Assembly: GCF_001650725.1 (NCBI RefSeq)
Contig: NZ_LXVX01000005.1
Span: 186,001 to 250,000 of the forward strand
Source: Sphingobium sp. TCM1
GTDB taxonomy: Bacteria > Pseudomonadota > Alphaproteobacteria > Sphingomonadales > Sphingomonadaceae
Direction: 5' to 3'
Length of the DNA stretch: 64,000 bases
Shown: positions 26,094 to 33,697 of the stretch, one piece after another
Numbering within the stretch: position 1 is the stretch's first letter
Layout of the letters: each line of letters starts with the position of its first letter
Translations under genes and position numbers: made by a program
The notes under the pieces: generated by a model
Seen by the model: only the letters and a program-made list of their open reading frames with translations
Told to the model about the DNA's origin: nothing
The model's database searches: none

Positions 26094-26285
26094 CTAGTGC
26101 CGGTCCAGCTTCATCAGCAGCGCCATCATGTCGTCCGGGATTGCCTCGCGCGGCGGCGCGTAGGTGGACCGCAGCGCATTGCCGACGCCCTCATAGGGCG
26201 TCGGCAGGCCGACCGTGACCAGGCGGTCGCGGTCCCCGTTCCGCCCCGGTGCCGATCGGCCGAGAGATTTGCGCTGCATGTCCAT
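26094..26285 (-). CDS. NepR-type anti-sigma factor (general stress response), orphan copy
   Basis: A 63-residue protein from MDMQRKSL. The C-terminal half follows the NepR pattern: VGNALRSTYAPPREAIPDDMMALLMKLD, matching the 'L+xxYdxvvxepvPDrfxdLLxkLd' core that binds EcfG and, in stress, phosphorylated PhyR. NepR normally sits beside ecfG and phyR; neither is in this window. It is divergent from glnE. The start is uncertain; an open extension to 26312 exists. A second NepR paralogue is known in some alphaproteobacteria, so this may be an accessory regulator. Confidence 0.72.
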   Translation of the reverse strand: MDMQRKSLGRSAPGRNGDRDRLVTVGLPTPYEGVGNALRSTYAPPREAIPDDMMALLMKLDRH

Positions 26286-26392
26286 GATCCCACCAACGGC
26301 CGGGCAGCCCAAAAGTTTCTGGTCATGCGTTTCCGGCCAAAAGTGTCTGGCGTTCGTCGCGGCTGCGCGCGATAGGCCGTTGGAAAGGAGAG

Positions 26393-29086
26393 ATGATGGT
26401 GACGAACTGGCCGGAAACGCAGGCCCGCATCCGGGCCCATTCGCCCTTTCTGGCGCGCGCGCTGGACCGTTTTCCCACCGTGACCGAGCAGTTGGCGGCG
26501 GGCGATTTCGATGCGGCGCTCCGCGCGGCGCAGGCCGTCGCCGGCCCCGAGGACGGCATCGCCCGCTCGCTGCGGCGTCGGCGCGGCGCCATCGCGCTGG
26601 CGGTGGCGGCGGCCGATCTGGCGGGCGCCTGGGACATGGACCGGGTTACGCGCACCTTGTCCGATTTCGCCGACCAGGCGCTGGAGGAAGCGCTCGCCGC
26701 CGCCATGCAGGAACGCTATCCCGATGCCGAGCATCGCGGCTTCGTCGTGCTGGCGCTGGGCAAGCATGGCAGCCGGGAACTCAACTATTCGTCCGACATC
26801 GACCCGATCCTCCTCTACAATCCCGCCACCCTGCCGCATGGCGAGCGGGAGGATGTCGCTGACGCCGCCGTCCGCATCGGCCGGCGGATGAGCGAACTGC
26901 TGACCAATCGCGACGGCGACGGCTATGTCTTTCGCGTCGACCTGCGGCTGCGGCCCTCGCCGGAGGCGACGCCGATCGCGCTGCCGGTGGAGGCGGCGAT
27001 CGGCTATTATGAATCGACCGCGCTCGGCTGGGAGCAGGCCGCCTTCATCCGCGCCCGTCCGGCGGCGGGGGACATGGAACTGGGCGACTATTTCCTGCGC
27101 CAGATCCGCCCCTTCGTCTGGCGGCGCAGCCTTGATTTCGGCGCGATCGACGCCATCGTCGACATATCCCGCCGTATCCGCGACCATTATGCGCAGGGGC
27201 AGGCGTTCGGGCCGGGATATGATCTCAAGCGCGGGCGGGGCGGCATCCGCGAGGTGGAATTCTTCGCGCAGGTCCACCAGCTCATCCACGGCGGCCGCAA
27301 CCCCGCGCTGCGATCGGGCAACACGCGGCAGGCGCTGGCGGCGCTCGCCGGCGCGGGGGTGATCGACGCCGATGCCGCCGCCCGGCTCGACGCGGCCTAT
27401 ATCCTGTTCCGCACGATCGAGCATCGGCTCCAGATGGTGGAAGACCGCCAGACCCACGAACTGCCGAAATCGGCCGACAGCCTCGACAATGTCGCACGGC
27501 TCCACGGCCTTTCCGATGGCGCGGCGCTGCTCGACCTGCTGCGCCCGCATGTCGAGTGGGTCGGCCGCAACTATGACCGCCTTGGCCCCGAACAGGAGGA
27601 CGCCTCCCTCTCGCAGGACGAGGACCGGCTCAAGGTGCAGCTGGCCGACATCGGTTTCGCCGATCCCGACACGCCGCTGGCCCGCATCGCCCGCTGGCGC
27701 GGCGGCACGATCCGCGCGCTGCGCAGCGCGCCCTCGCGCGATGCGCTGGAGGCATTGCTGCCCGGCCTGATGCGCTCGCTGGCCAGGGCGCCCGATCCCA
27801 GCCGCGCGCTCAACCGGCTCGACGACATGATCGCCCGGCTGCCCAGCGCGATCAATTTCTTCAAGCTGCTGGCCGCGCGGCCCGCGCTGGTCGAATTGCT
27901 GGCGGAGATATTGAGCCATGCGCCGACGCTCGCCGATGCGCTCGGCCGCCGCGCCGAACTGCTCGACGGGCTGATCGACGCCTCCGCCTTCGATCCGCCG
28001 CCGCCGGTGGACCAGCTGGCGCGACAGCTTGGCGCGCTGGAGCCAGGCGAGGATTATCAGGCGCTGCTCGACCGGGTGCGCCAGCGCGTGGGCGACCGTC
28101 GCTTCGCATTGGGCGCCCAGATCATCCGGGGCGGCGATCCGCTGGAGGCGGGCAAGGGCTATGGCCGGGTCGCCGAAGCCGCGATCGAGGCGCTGGCCAG
28201 CGCCACGGTCGCGCAGTTCGAGGCGGCGCATGGTCGGGTGCCCGGCGGCGAGATGCTGATCCTGGCGCTGGGCCGCATGGGCGGCGGCGTGCTGACCCAT
28301 GCCTCCGACCTCGATCTCGTCTATCTCTTCACCGGCGATTTCTCGACCGAATCGGATGGGCCAAAGCCTTTGGGCGCGACGCAATATTTCAACCGCCTGG
28401 GCCAGCGTATCACCAACGCCCTGTCGGTCCACACCGCGTCCGGCCCGCTCTATGAGGTCGATACCAGGCTGCGCCCGTCCGGCGCGCAGGGGCTGCTCGC
28501 GGTCAGCCTCGACAGCTTCGCCCGCTACCAGCGCGAGGAGGCCTGGACCTGGGAGCATCTGGCGCTCACCCGCGCCCGGCCCGTGTTCGGTTCGCCGCAG
28601 GCCCGCGCCGCGATCGACGCCATCCTTGCCGAGACGCTCCGGCGCCCGCGCGATTTCGACGAACTGGCGCGGCAGGCGGTGAAGATGCGTGGCGACATCG
28701 CCAGGCACAAGCCGCCGGCCAGCGATCTCGACGTCAAGCTGGTGCCCGGCGGGCTGGTGGACCTGGAGTTTCTCATCCACATCACTCAGTTCCGCCATGG
28801 CATGGCCTTCGATCCCGATCTGGGCAAGGCGCTGGCGCAACTGGTCGCGGCCGGGCATCTGCCGTCCGGCCTGATCGCCGCGCATGACCTCATCACCCGC
28901 TATCTGGTGGTGTCCCGGCTCGTCTCGCCAAAGTCGACCGAGCCGCCGGAGGCGACCCGACCGCTCGTCGCCCGCGCCTGCGGGGCGTCCGATTGGGACG
29001 CGCTGCTTGCCAGCTACGCCAGAGCGCGGATATGCGTGGGCGAAGCCTGGGCTGCGCTCGCCGCGCCCTATCAGGAGGACCGATGA
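26393..29086 (+). CDS. glnE: Bifunctional glutamine synthetase adenylyltransferase/deadenylase
   Basis: Adds and removes AMP on glutamine synthetase in response to PII. The 897 residues comprise two related nucleotidyltransferase domains separated by helical linkers. The N-terminal deadenylase domain shows LGKHGSRELNYSSDIDPILLY (near residues 120-140), and the C-terminal adenylylase domain shows ALGRMGGGVLTHASDLDLVYLF (near 625-645), both with the DxD metal pair. Slightly shorter than the enterobacterial protein (about 946). The stop overlaps the bcp start (ATGA). The start ATG is preceded by AAGGAGAG. Confidence 0.96.
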   Translation: MMVTNWPETQARIRAHSPFLARALDRFPTVTEQLAAGDFDAALRAAQAVAGPEDGIARSLRRRRGAIALAVAAADLAGAWDMDRVTRTLSDFADQALEEALAAAMQERYPDAEHRGFVVLALGKHGSRELNYSSDIDPILLYNPATLPHGEREDVADAAVRIGRRMSELLTNRDGDGYVFRVDLRLRPSPEATPIALPVEAAIGYYESTALGWEQAAFIRARPAAGDMELGDYFLRQIRPFVWRRSLDFGAIDAIVDISRRIRDHYAQGQAFGPGYDLKRGRGGIREVEFFAQVHQLIHGGRNPALRSGNTRQALAALAGAGVIDADAAARLDAAYILFRTIEHRLQMVEDRQTHELPKSADSLDNVARLHGLSDGAALLDLLRPHVEWVGRNYDRLGPEQEDASLSQDEDRLKVQLADIGFADPDTPLARIARWRGGTIRALRSAPSRDALEALLPGLMRSLARAPDPSRALNRLDDMIARLPSAINFFKLLAARPALVELLAEILSHAPTLADALGRRAELLDGLIDASAFDPPPPVDQLARQLGALEPGEDYQALLDRVRQRVGDRRFALGAQIIRGGDPLEAGKGYGRVAEAAIEALASATVAQFEAAHGRVPGGEMLILALGRMGGGVLTHASDLDLVYLFTGDFSTESDGPKPLGATQYFNRLGQRITNALSVHTASGPLYEVDTRLRPSGAQGLLAVSLDSFARYQREEAWTWEHLALTRARPVFGSPQARAAIDAILAETLRRPRDFDELARQAVKMRGDIARHKPPASDLDVKLVPGGLVDLEFLIHITQFRHGMAFDPDLGKALAQLVAAGHLPSGLIAAHDLITRYLVVSRLVSPKSTEPPEATRPLVARACGASDWDALLASYARARICVGEAWAALAAPYQEDR

Positions 29087-29547
29087 TGCTGGAACAGGGA
29101 GACGCCATCCCCACCGTGGCGCTCAAGGACGCGGATGGCGTAGACTTCGCGCTGGACGCCTATCGGGGCAAGCCGCTGGTCGTCTATTTCTATCCCAAGG
29201 CGGATACGCCCGGCTGCACCAACGAGGCCAAGGATTTCACCGCGCTGGCCGATGACTATGCCGCCGCCGGGGTGCCGGTTATCGGCATTTCCAGGGACAA
29301 GCCCGCGAAACTCAAGAAGTTCGCGGAAAAATACGGCCTGACCGTGATCCTTGCGTCCGACGAGCCGGGCGATGCGTGCGAAGCCTTCGGCACCTGGGTC
29401 GAAAAATCGCTCTACGGCCGCAAATATATGGGGATCGAACGCGCGACCTTCCTGGTCGGCGCCGACGGCACGATCCTGCGCGTCTGGCCCAAGGTGAAGG
29501 TCAAGGGCCATGCCGCCGACGTGCTGGAGGCGGTGCAAGCGCTTTGA
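29083..29547 (+). CDS. bcp: Thioredoxin-dependent peroxiredoxin, BCP/PrxQ family
   Basis: 154 residues; reduces hydrogen peroxide and organic peroxides. Peroxidatic cysteine is in the motif DTPGCTNEAKDF (near Cys46). The usual PrxQ resolving cysteine five residues later is absent. Another cysteine occurs in DEPGDACEAFG, so recycling may use a different disulfide or be 1-Cys type. GGAG precedes the ATG, which overlaps the glnE stop. Confidence 0.94.
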   Translation: MMLEQGDAIPTVALKDADGVDFALDAYRGKPLVVYFYPKADTPGCTNEAKDFTALADDYAAAGVPVIGISRDKPAKLKKFAEKYGLTVILASDEPGDACEAFGTWVEKSLYGRKYMGIERATFLVGADGTILRVWPKVKVKGHAADVLEAVQAL

Positions 29548-29570
29548 CCCTGCCGGTTTCGATCGAGCCT

Positions 29571-30368
29571 ATGCCCATCGACAGCGTGGGCGCGGCCTGC
29601 GCCCATGTCATGCTGACCGCTGATCCCTATGAAAAGCTGATGGCGGCGCGCGCGACGGCGCGGGCCTGGCGGCTGGGCCGGCTCGCGCATCGCTTCGACG
29701 GCGCGATGCCCGACCGGCCCGCACGCCCGGACGCGCCCGAATTGCTGCCCCCCAACCGGATGCCCCGGCGCGGCAGGATCGGATCGGAACGGTCGCGCAT
29801 TGCCATGCTCCATGCGCTCGCCCATATCGAATTTGTCGCGATCGACCTCGCCTTCGACCTGATCGGTCGGTTCGGCGGCGCATTTCCGCGCGCCTTCACC
29901 GATCAGTGGATGCAGGTCGGCGCGGAGGAAGCGATGCACTTCGCGCTGCTCGACCGCCGGCTGCGGCAGGTCGGCAGCCATTATGGCGCGCTGCCCGCGC
30001 ATGACGGCCTGTGGCAGGCGGCGGAGGAGACGGCGGGGGACGCGCTCGCCCGGCTCGCCATCGTGCCGATGGTGCTGGAGGCGCGCGCGCTCGACATCAC
30101 CCCGGCGACGGTCGAGCGGTTCGAGGGGGCGGGGGACATGGCGTCGGCCCGGATGCTGCGGCGCATCATGAACGACGAGATTCGCCATGTCTCGGCGGGG
30201 ACCAAATGGTTCGCCTGGGCGACGAACAGACTGGGGCTGGACGCCCCCAATCATTACCAAATCCTTGTGAAACAGTATTTTCGCGGCGTCGTTAAGCCGC
30301 CGTTCAACGACTCGGCGCGTCGACAGGCCGGTTTAACCGAAGAATTTTACACTCCGCTTGCAACCTGA
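29571..30368 (+). CDS. DUF455 ferritin-like protein
   Basis: 265 residues; a TTG at 29544 overlapping the bcp stop is an alternative start. Predicted four-helix bundle with repeated carboxylate/histidine pairs suited to a di-metal site: HALAHIEFVAIDLAFDL, QVGAEEAMHFALLDRRL, LEARALDIT, and MNDEIRHVSAGTKWF. DUF455 proteins resemble the MiaE-like/ferritin-like fold; biochemical function is unestablished. Close spacing puts it in a glnE-bcp-DUF455 run. Confidence 0.83.
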   Translation: MPIDSVGAACAHVMLTADPYEKLMAARATARAWRLGRLAHRFDGAMPDRPARPDAPELLPPNRMPRRGRIGSERSRIAMLHALAHIEFVAIDLAFDLIGRFGGAFPRAFTDQWMQVGAEEAMHFALLDRRLRQVGSHYGALPAHDGLWQAAEETAGDALARLAIVPMVLEARALDITPATVERFEGAGDMASARMLRRIMNDEIRHVSAGTKWFAWATNRLGLDAPNHYQILVKQYFRGVVKPPFNDSARRQAGLTEEFYTPLAT

Positions 30369-30474
30369 TCCGTGATCGGCACTGTGCAGACAGCGGGGGC
30401 GATCCAGGTCGCCAAAGAGATAACACGGGAAGCACCGAGAGGCACAAGTCTCCGGTCTTATAGTCGGGGTCTGC

Positions 30475-31206
30475 ATGTCGGTTCTTAACACGGTCAATGC
30501 GCGCGGATCGCAAATGTTCCAGTCCGCGTCGAAGCTGGTGAAATTTTTTGGAGCCATCGGCATTGCCGGCGTCCTGTGCGCCGCAGCCCCGGCCCAGGCA
30601 TCCACCGACGACGATGATCCCTATGGCGAGGTGCCTGCCGCCGCCGCCGGGCAGGACAGCAAGGCCGATCCTGCCTTCTCCAATCTGTTCGCCAGCCTCC
30701 AGCGGCTCGATGGCACGCCCAAGGCATCGGCCTATATCCCGTCCGGTCGTCCGGTGGCCAAGCTGTCGCTGACCTCCAACTATGGCGTCCGTTCCGATCC
30801 CTTCAACGGCGGCGCACGGATGCACAAGGGCATCGACATTCCCGGCCCGATCGGCACGCCCATCTACGCGACGGCCGACGGCGTCATCAGTCGCGCCGGA
30901 TGGGCCAGCGGTTATGGCAATCTGGTTCAGATCACCCATGGCAGCGGCATGGAAACGCGCTACGGCCATATGTCGAAGCTGCTCGTCGCCGCCAACAGCT
31001 ATGTGAAGCGCGGTCAGATCATCGGCCTGATGGGGTCGACCGGCCGTTCCACCGGCAGCCACCTCCATTATGAAGTGCGCGTCGACGGCGCCGCGATCAA
31101 CCCGATCCCGTTCGTCGCCGGTCCCGACTATCTGGTGGCGATGAACACCAAGCCGCCGGTCGCCATGGGCGGCCCGACCAAGGCGCAGGAAAAGGCTGCC
31201 GACTGA
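30475..31206 (+). CDS. M23-family (LytM) peptidoglycan endopeptidase
   Basis: 243 residues. The N-terminus has a hydrophobic signal (KFFGAIGIAGVLCAAAPAQA) ending near residue 42. The LytM/M23 domain covers the second half: SNYGVRSDPFNGGARMHKGIDIPG (first zinc ligands His and Asp), GNLVQITHGSGMETRYGHMSKLL, and the HLHYEV motif with the remaining ligand and catalytic His. All ligands are present, so it is likely an active D,D-endopeptidase, periplasmic or outer-membrane associated. It ends at a strong terminator. Confidence 0.93.
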   Translation: MSVLNTVNARGSQMFQSASKLVKFFGAIGIAGVLCAAAPAQASTDDDDPYGEVPAAAAGQDSKADPAFSNLFASLQRLDGTPKASAYIPSGRPVAKLSLTSNYGVRSDPFNGGARMHKGIDIPGPIGTPIYATADGVISRAGWASGYGNLVQITHGSGMETRYGHMSKLLVAANSYVKRGQIIGLMGSTGRSTGSHLHYEVRVDGAAINPIPFVAGPDYLVAMNTKPPVAMGGPTKAQEKAAD

Positions 31207-31228
31207 TCGCCTCATCCTCGAAATTCGC

Positions 31229-31264
31229 AAAAGGCCCGGCGCCCGATGGGTTGCCGGGCCTTTT
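31229..31264. terminator. Strong bidirectional terminator after M23 gene
   Basis: The perfect stem AAAAGGCCCGGC/GCCGGGCCTTTT with a 12-base loop lies 23 bases past the M23 stop. A and T runs flank the GC stem, so it can stop transcription from either side. erpA begins 22 bases later. Confidence 0.88.
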
Positions 31265-31285
31265 GCCTGATCCTATCTAGGCAGC

Positions 31286-31612
31286 ATGGCCGACATCGAC
31301 CTTACCCCCTCCGCCGCCGCGCGCGTCGCCGCGATCGCCGCAAAACAGGGCAAGCCCGCCATTCTCCGCCTGTCGGTGGAAGGCGGTGGCTGCTCGGGCT
31401 TCCAATATCGCTTCGGCCTGGCCGACGCGGTCGAGGCGGACGACCTGTCGATCGAGCGGGATGGCGTGACCCTGGTGGTGGACGATGTCAGCATCGACCT
31501 GGTGCGTGGCTCCGCGGTCGATTTCGTGTCCGACCTGGGCGGACAGGCGTTCAAGGTGACGAACCCCAACGCCACCGCCGGCTGCGGCTGCGGGACCAGC
31601 TTCTCGGTCTGA
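31286..31612 (+). CDS. erpA: Iron-sulfur cluster insertion protein ErpA
   Basis: 108-residue A-type carrier that delivers Fe-S clusters to apo-proteins. The three conserved cysteines are present: one in GGGCSGFQY (about Cys36) and the pair in AGCGCGTSFSV near the C-terminus. The start follows a terminator directly, so its promoter must overlap that terminator. A palindromic repeat follows. Confidence 0.93.
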   Translation: MADIDLTPSAAARVAAIAAKQGKPAILRLSVEGGGCSGFQYRFGLADAVEADDLSIERDGVTLVVDDVSIDLVRGSAVDFVSDLGGQAFKVTNPNATAGCGCGTSFSV

Positions 31613-31637
31613 TTTCCGTCTTCCGTTTTTCCAGCCG

Positions 31638-31709
31638 CCGTTCGCGCTGAGCTTGTCGAAGGGCATTACTTCTTTAAAGAGCAGGGCAGGGCGCTGGCAG
31701 CCTGAACGG
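31638..31709. repeat. CCGTTCGnnCTGAGCnTGTCGAAGGGC repeat, copy 1
   Basis: The left arm CCGTTCGCGCTGAGCTTGTCG is intact; the right arm is worn down to CAGCCTGAACGG. The interior CTTCTTTAAAGA is shared with the copy at 51728-51807. This belongs to a widely dispersed sphingomonad/xanthomonad intergenic palindrome as I recall it. It fills most of the erpA-xthA gap. Confidence 0.75.
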
Positions 31710-31727
31710 TTTGGATAAGGAAGTCGG

Positions 31728-32504
31728 ATGCGGATCGCCACCTTCAACATCAACGGCATCAAGGCGCGCCTGCCGCGCCTGCTGGAATGGCTGGACGAAA
31801 CGCGACCCGACATCGCCTGCCTCCAGGAAATCAAGACCAGCGACGACACCTTCCCGGTCAAGGACATAGAGGCGGCCGGCTATGGCGTCATCTGGCACGG
31901 GCAAAAGGGGTTCAATGGCGTCGCCATCCTCGCGCGCGGGGAAACGCCGGTCGAGGTGCGGCGGGGGCTGGAGGGCGAGCCGGAGGACGAGCATAGCCGC
32001 TATCTGGAAGCCGATGTGAAGGGCGTGCGGGTCGCCAGCATCTACCTGCCCAACGGCAATCCGCAGCCCGGCCCGAAATTCGACTATAAGCTGCGCTGGA
32101 TGCAGCGGCTGCGGACGCGCGCCGCCGAAATATGGGCGGAGGAAGTGCCTGCCATCCTGGCCGGCGACTATAATGTCATTCCGCGCGACGTGGACGTCTA
32201 TTCGGTCAAGGCGATGCAGGACGACGCGCTGATGCAGCCCGAAAGCCGAGCCGCCTACCGCCGCCTGCTCGGGGATGGGTGGACCGACGCGATCCTCAGT
32301 CGCCATCCCGCCGGCGGCGTCTGGACCTTCTGGGACTATCAGATGAACGCCTGGCCGCGCGATGCGGGCTTCCGTATCGACCATCTGCTGCTCAGCCCCG
32401 CCGCTGCCGACCGTCTGATCGACGCGCAGGTCGACAAGGAATTTCGCGGCCGGGAAAAGGCCAGCGATCATGCGCCGACCTGGGTGGAACTGCGCCCCCG
32501 CTAA
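31728..32504 (+). CDS. xth: Exodeoxyribonuclease III
   Basis: 258 residues; AP endonuclease and 3'-repair exonuclease for base-excision repair. Family motifs: MRIATFNINGIKARL, LQEIKT with the metal-binding Glu near 36, GDYNVIPRDVDVY (catalytic Asp/Asn), WTFWDYQMNAW, RIDHLLLS, and C-terminal KASDHAPTWVEL. AAGGAAG lies before the ATG. Single gene. Confidence 0.95.
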   Translation: MRIATFNINGIKARLPRLLEWLDETRPDIACLQEIKTSDDTFPVKDIEAAGYGVIWHGQKGFNGVAILARGETPVEVRRGLEGEPEDEHSRYLEADVKGVRVASIYLPNGNPQPGPKFDYKLRWMQRLRTRAAEIWAEEVPAILAGDYNVIPRDVDVYSVKAMQDDALMQPESRAAYRRLLGDGWTDAILSRHPAGGVWTFWDYQMNAWPRDAGFRIDHLLLSPAAADRLIDAQVDKEFRGREKASDHAPTWVELRPR

Positions 32505-32509
32505 TTATT

Positions 32510-32546
32510 ATCCGGGCAATATTGACTCAATAAAATCCGGGTAATA
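32510..32546 (+). promoter_or_regulatory. Direct repeat ATCCGGGYAATA before the DUF2239 gene
   Basis: Two copies, at 32510-32521 (ATCCGGGCAATA) and 32535-32546 (ATCCGGGTAATA), are 25 bases apart, close to the DUF2239 start at 32571. The region is AT-rich compared with its surroundings, as promoters are. Evenly spaced direct repeats suggest a regulator binding site, perhaps for the downstream protein itself. Confidence 0.5.
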
Positions 32547-32570
32547 ATAACCATGCCGAAGGAGATCGGC

Positions 32571-33092
32571 ATGGAACGGACTTTCACCGCCTTTGCGGGC
32601 GACTATTGGATCGCGACCGGCGACGAGGCGGAAATGCGGGAGGCCTTGCGCGCCGTCGGCGACGATGCGGCCACCATCCTGCTGTTCGACGACAGCACCG
32701 GCCGCCAGGTCGACATCGATCTGCGCGGCCCAGAGGCGGAGGCACCACGGGGCCGGGGACGCCCGAAACTGGGCGTCCAGCCGCGCGAGGTGACATTGCT
32801 GCCGCGCCATTGGGACTGGCTGGCGGCCCAGCCGGGCGGCGCCTCGGCCACGCTCCGGCGCTTGGTGGATGCCGCGCGCAAGGCCAGCGCCGATGCGCCC
32901 GACCCCCGTTTCGCGATGGATGCCGCCTATCATTTCCTCACCGCCATGGCGGGCGATCGGCCGGGCTATGAGGCGGCGATCCGGGCGCTCTACGCCAGGG
33001 ACGAACAACTGTATATATCGCTGTCGGACAGCTGGCCCGCGGGCATCCGCGACCACGCCCGCGCGCTCGCCGCGCCTGCCTTTTCCGCCTGA
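32571..33092 (+). CDS. DUF2239 family protein with AT-hook-like motif
   Basis: 173 residues. The start was chosen because GGAG lies 8 bases before this ATG; another ATG at 32553 lacks a site. It opens MERTFTAFAGDYWIATGD, then ILLFDDSTGRQVDIDLRG, a GRGRPK segment resembling an AT-hook, REVTLLPRHWDWLAAQPGGASATLRRLVDAARKA, and a helical end. The family is uncharacterised. The GRGRPK and following helices suggest nucleic-acid binding; an autoregulator of the repeats just upstream is a guess. Confidence 0.78.
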   Translation: MERTFTAFAGDYWIATGDEAEMREALRAVGDDAATILLFDDSTGRQVDIDLRGPEAEAPRGRGRPKLGVQPREVTLLPRHWDWLAAQPGGASATLRRLVDAARKASADAPDPRFAMDAAYHFLTAMAGDRPGYEAAIRALYARDEQLYISLSDSWPAGIRDHARALAAPAFSA

Positions 33093-33134
33093 TCCGTCAC
33101 CAGTTGCTGGCGACGGTGCAGCGCGCATGACAGC

Positions 33135-33164
33135 AAAAAAAGGCCCGCCTCGGGGAGGCGGGCC
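33135..33164 (-). terminator. Intrinsic terminator of the entericidin-like gene
   Basis: Read on the minus strand, a near-perfect stem (GGCCCGCCTC/GAGGCGGGCC) is followed by seven T's (plus-strand A-run 33135-33141). It lies 40 bases past the entericidin-like stop. There is no T-run on the plus side, so it serves the minus strand. Confidence 0.82.
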
Positions 33165-33203
33165 ATGCTAGGGAGGGGGTCGTTCCAATGCTGACGCGTA
33201 ATG

Positions 33204-33332
33204 TTAATCCGCGACATCCTCCACGGCCTTGCCGGCGCTCTGCACGTCGCGGCCCGCGCCTTCCACCGTGTTGCAGGCGGCAACCATCAGCGAACCGGTA
33301 AGCAGCAGCGCTGCCAGGATCTTCTTCGTCAT
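33204..33332 (-). CDS. Entericidin A/B-family small lipoprotein
   Basis: 42 residues. The lipoprotein signal (MTKKILAALLLTGSLM) ends in lipobox VAAC, so the mature peptide is only about 23 residues, NTVEGAGRDVQSAGKAVEDVAD-like: an amphipathic helix characteristic of the entericidin/EcnAB family. GAGGAG lies 7 bases before the ATG. Upstream is a GGAAC-N16-GGTT promoter. Entericidin-like genes are common members of the alphaproteobacterial general stress regulon. The exact role of the peptide (envelope stress or toxin/antidote) is unsettled. Confidence 0.85.
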   Translation of the reverse strand: MTKKILAALLLTGSLMVAACNTVEGAGRDVQSAGKAVEDVAD

Positions 33333-33391
33333 CGAAAATCTCCTCAAAGGTCCAGCCGCACAGGACGACGCCATGGCGGCTACGAGAGGAG

Positions 33392-33416
33392 AACCCGTGC
33401 CGGAACATTCCGTTCC
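33392..33416 (-). promoter_or_regulatory. EcfG-type promoter of the entericidin-like gene
   Basis: On the minus strand GGAAC (33416-33412) is followed after 16 bases by GGTT (33395-33392). The EcfG consensus is GGAAC-N16/17-CGTT, so it differs by one base in the -10. The start codon is 60 bases downstream of the -10. Confidence 0.62.
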
Positions 33417-33449
33417 GAAGCCAGAAATAATAAAGATTTCAGGGATTTG

Positions 33450-33548
33450 AAAAAGTCTGAGCCCGGAACGCGTCGGGGGGGGGAGAAACGTTCCGGGCTC
33501 ATATTTTGTGGATAGCAAGAGCGGGGGGCAAAAGATTTGCTATCCGGT
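33450..33548 (-). ncRNA. Predicted small RNA with two C-rich-loop hairpins, GsrN-like
   Basis: On the minus strand an about 99-base RNA is predicted. Hairpin 1: GGATAGCAA pairs perfectly with TTGCTATCC (33545-33510) and presents an 18-base loop with six C's. A short AT-rich linker follows. Hairpin 2: the 12-base arm GAGCCCGGAACG pairs perfectly with CGTTCCGGGCTC (33500-33459), with an 18-base loop with nine C's, then AGACTTTTT, an intrinsic terminator. An EcfG-like promoter ends 7 bases before hairpin 1. C-rich loops that pair with G-rich ribosome sites, under EcfG control, are features of the Caulobacter stress sRNA GsrN. No protein frame fits this region. Confidence 0.68.
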
Positions 33549-33554
33549 GTGCAG

Positions 33555-33580
33555 AACCCACGAAATCGCAGATCGGTTCC
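33555..33580 (-). promoter_or_regulatory. EcfG-type promoter of the predicted sRNA
   Basis: On the minus strand GGAAC (33580-33576), 17 bases, then GGTT (33558-33555). This matches the general-stress sigma factor pattern GGAAC-N16/17-CGTT except for one -10 base, the same deviation as in the neighbouring entericidin promoter. Predicted transcription start is about 33548, exactly at the foot of the first hairpin. Confidence 0.66.
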
Positions 33581-33697
33581 CGACCGAGGGAAAAATCTTC
33601 GATTTTAATTTCTCAGACATTTCAGCGATTTGAATGGTCTACGAGGCGTTAACCGGAAAAAAGTTCCGCGATCCGACCCTCTGTCAGGCGCGCAAGC

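Noticed and set aside
26126..28885. 919-codon minus-strand frame opposite glnE
   Set aside because: glnE is unambiguous on the plus strand. The antisense frame has no recognisable motif and also runs across the NepR-like gene in another frame.
33459..33545. The two G-rich-loop hairpins read as a plus-strand terminator pair
   Set aside because: A short T-run does follow the first stem on the plus strand, but no plus-strand gene lies directly upstream, and the promoter and longer T-tract fit the minus strand better.
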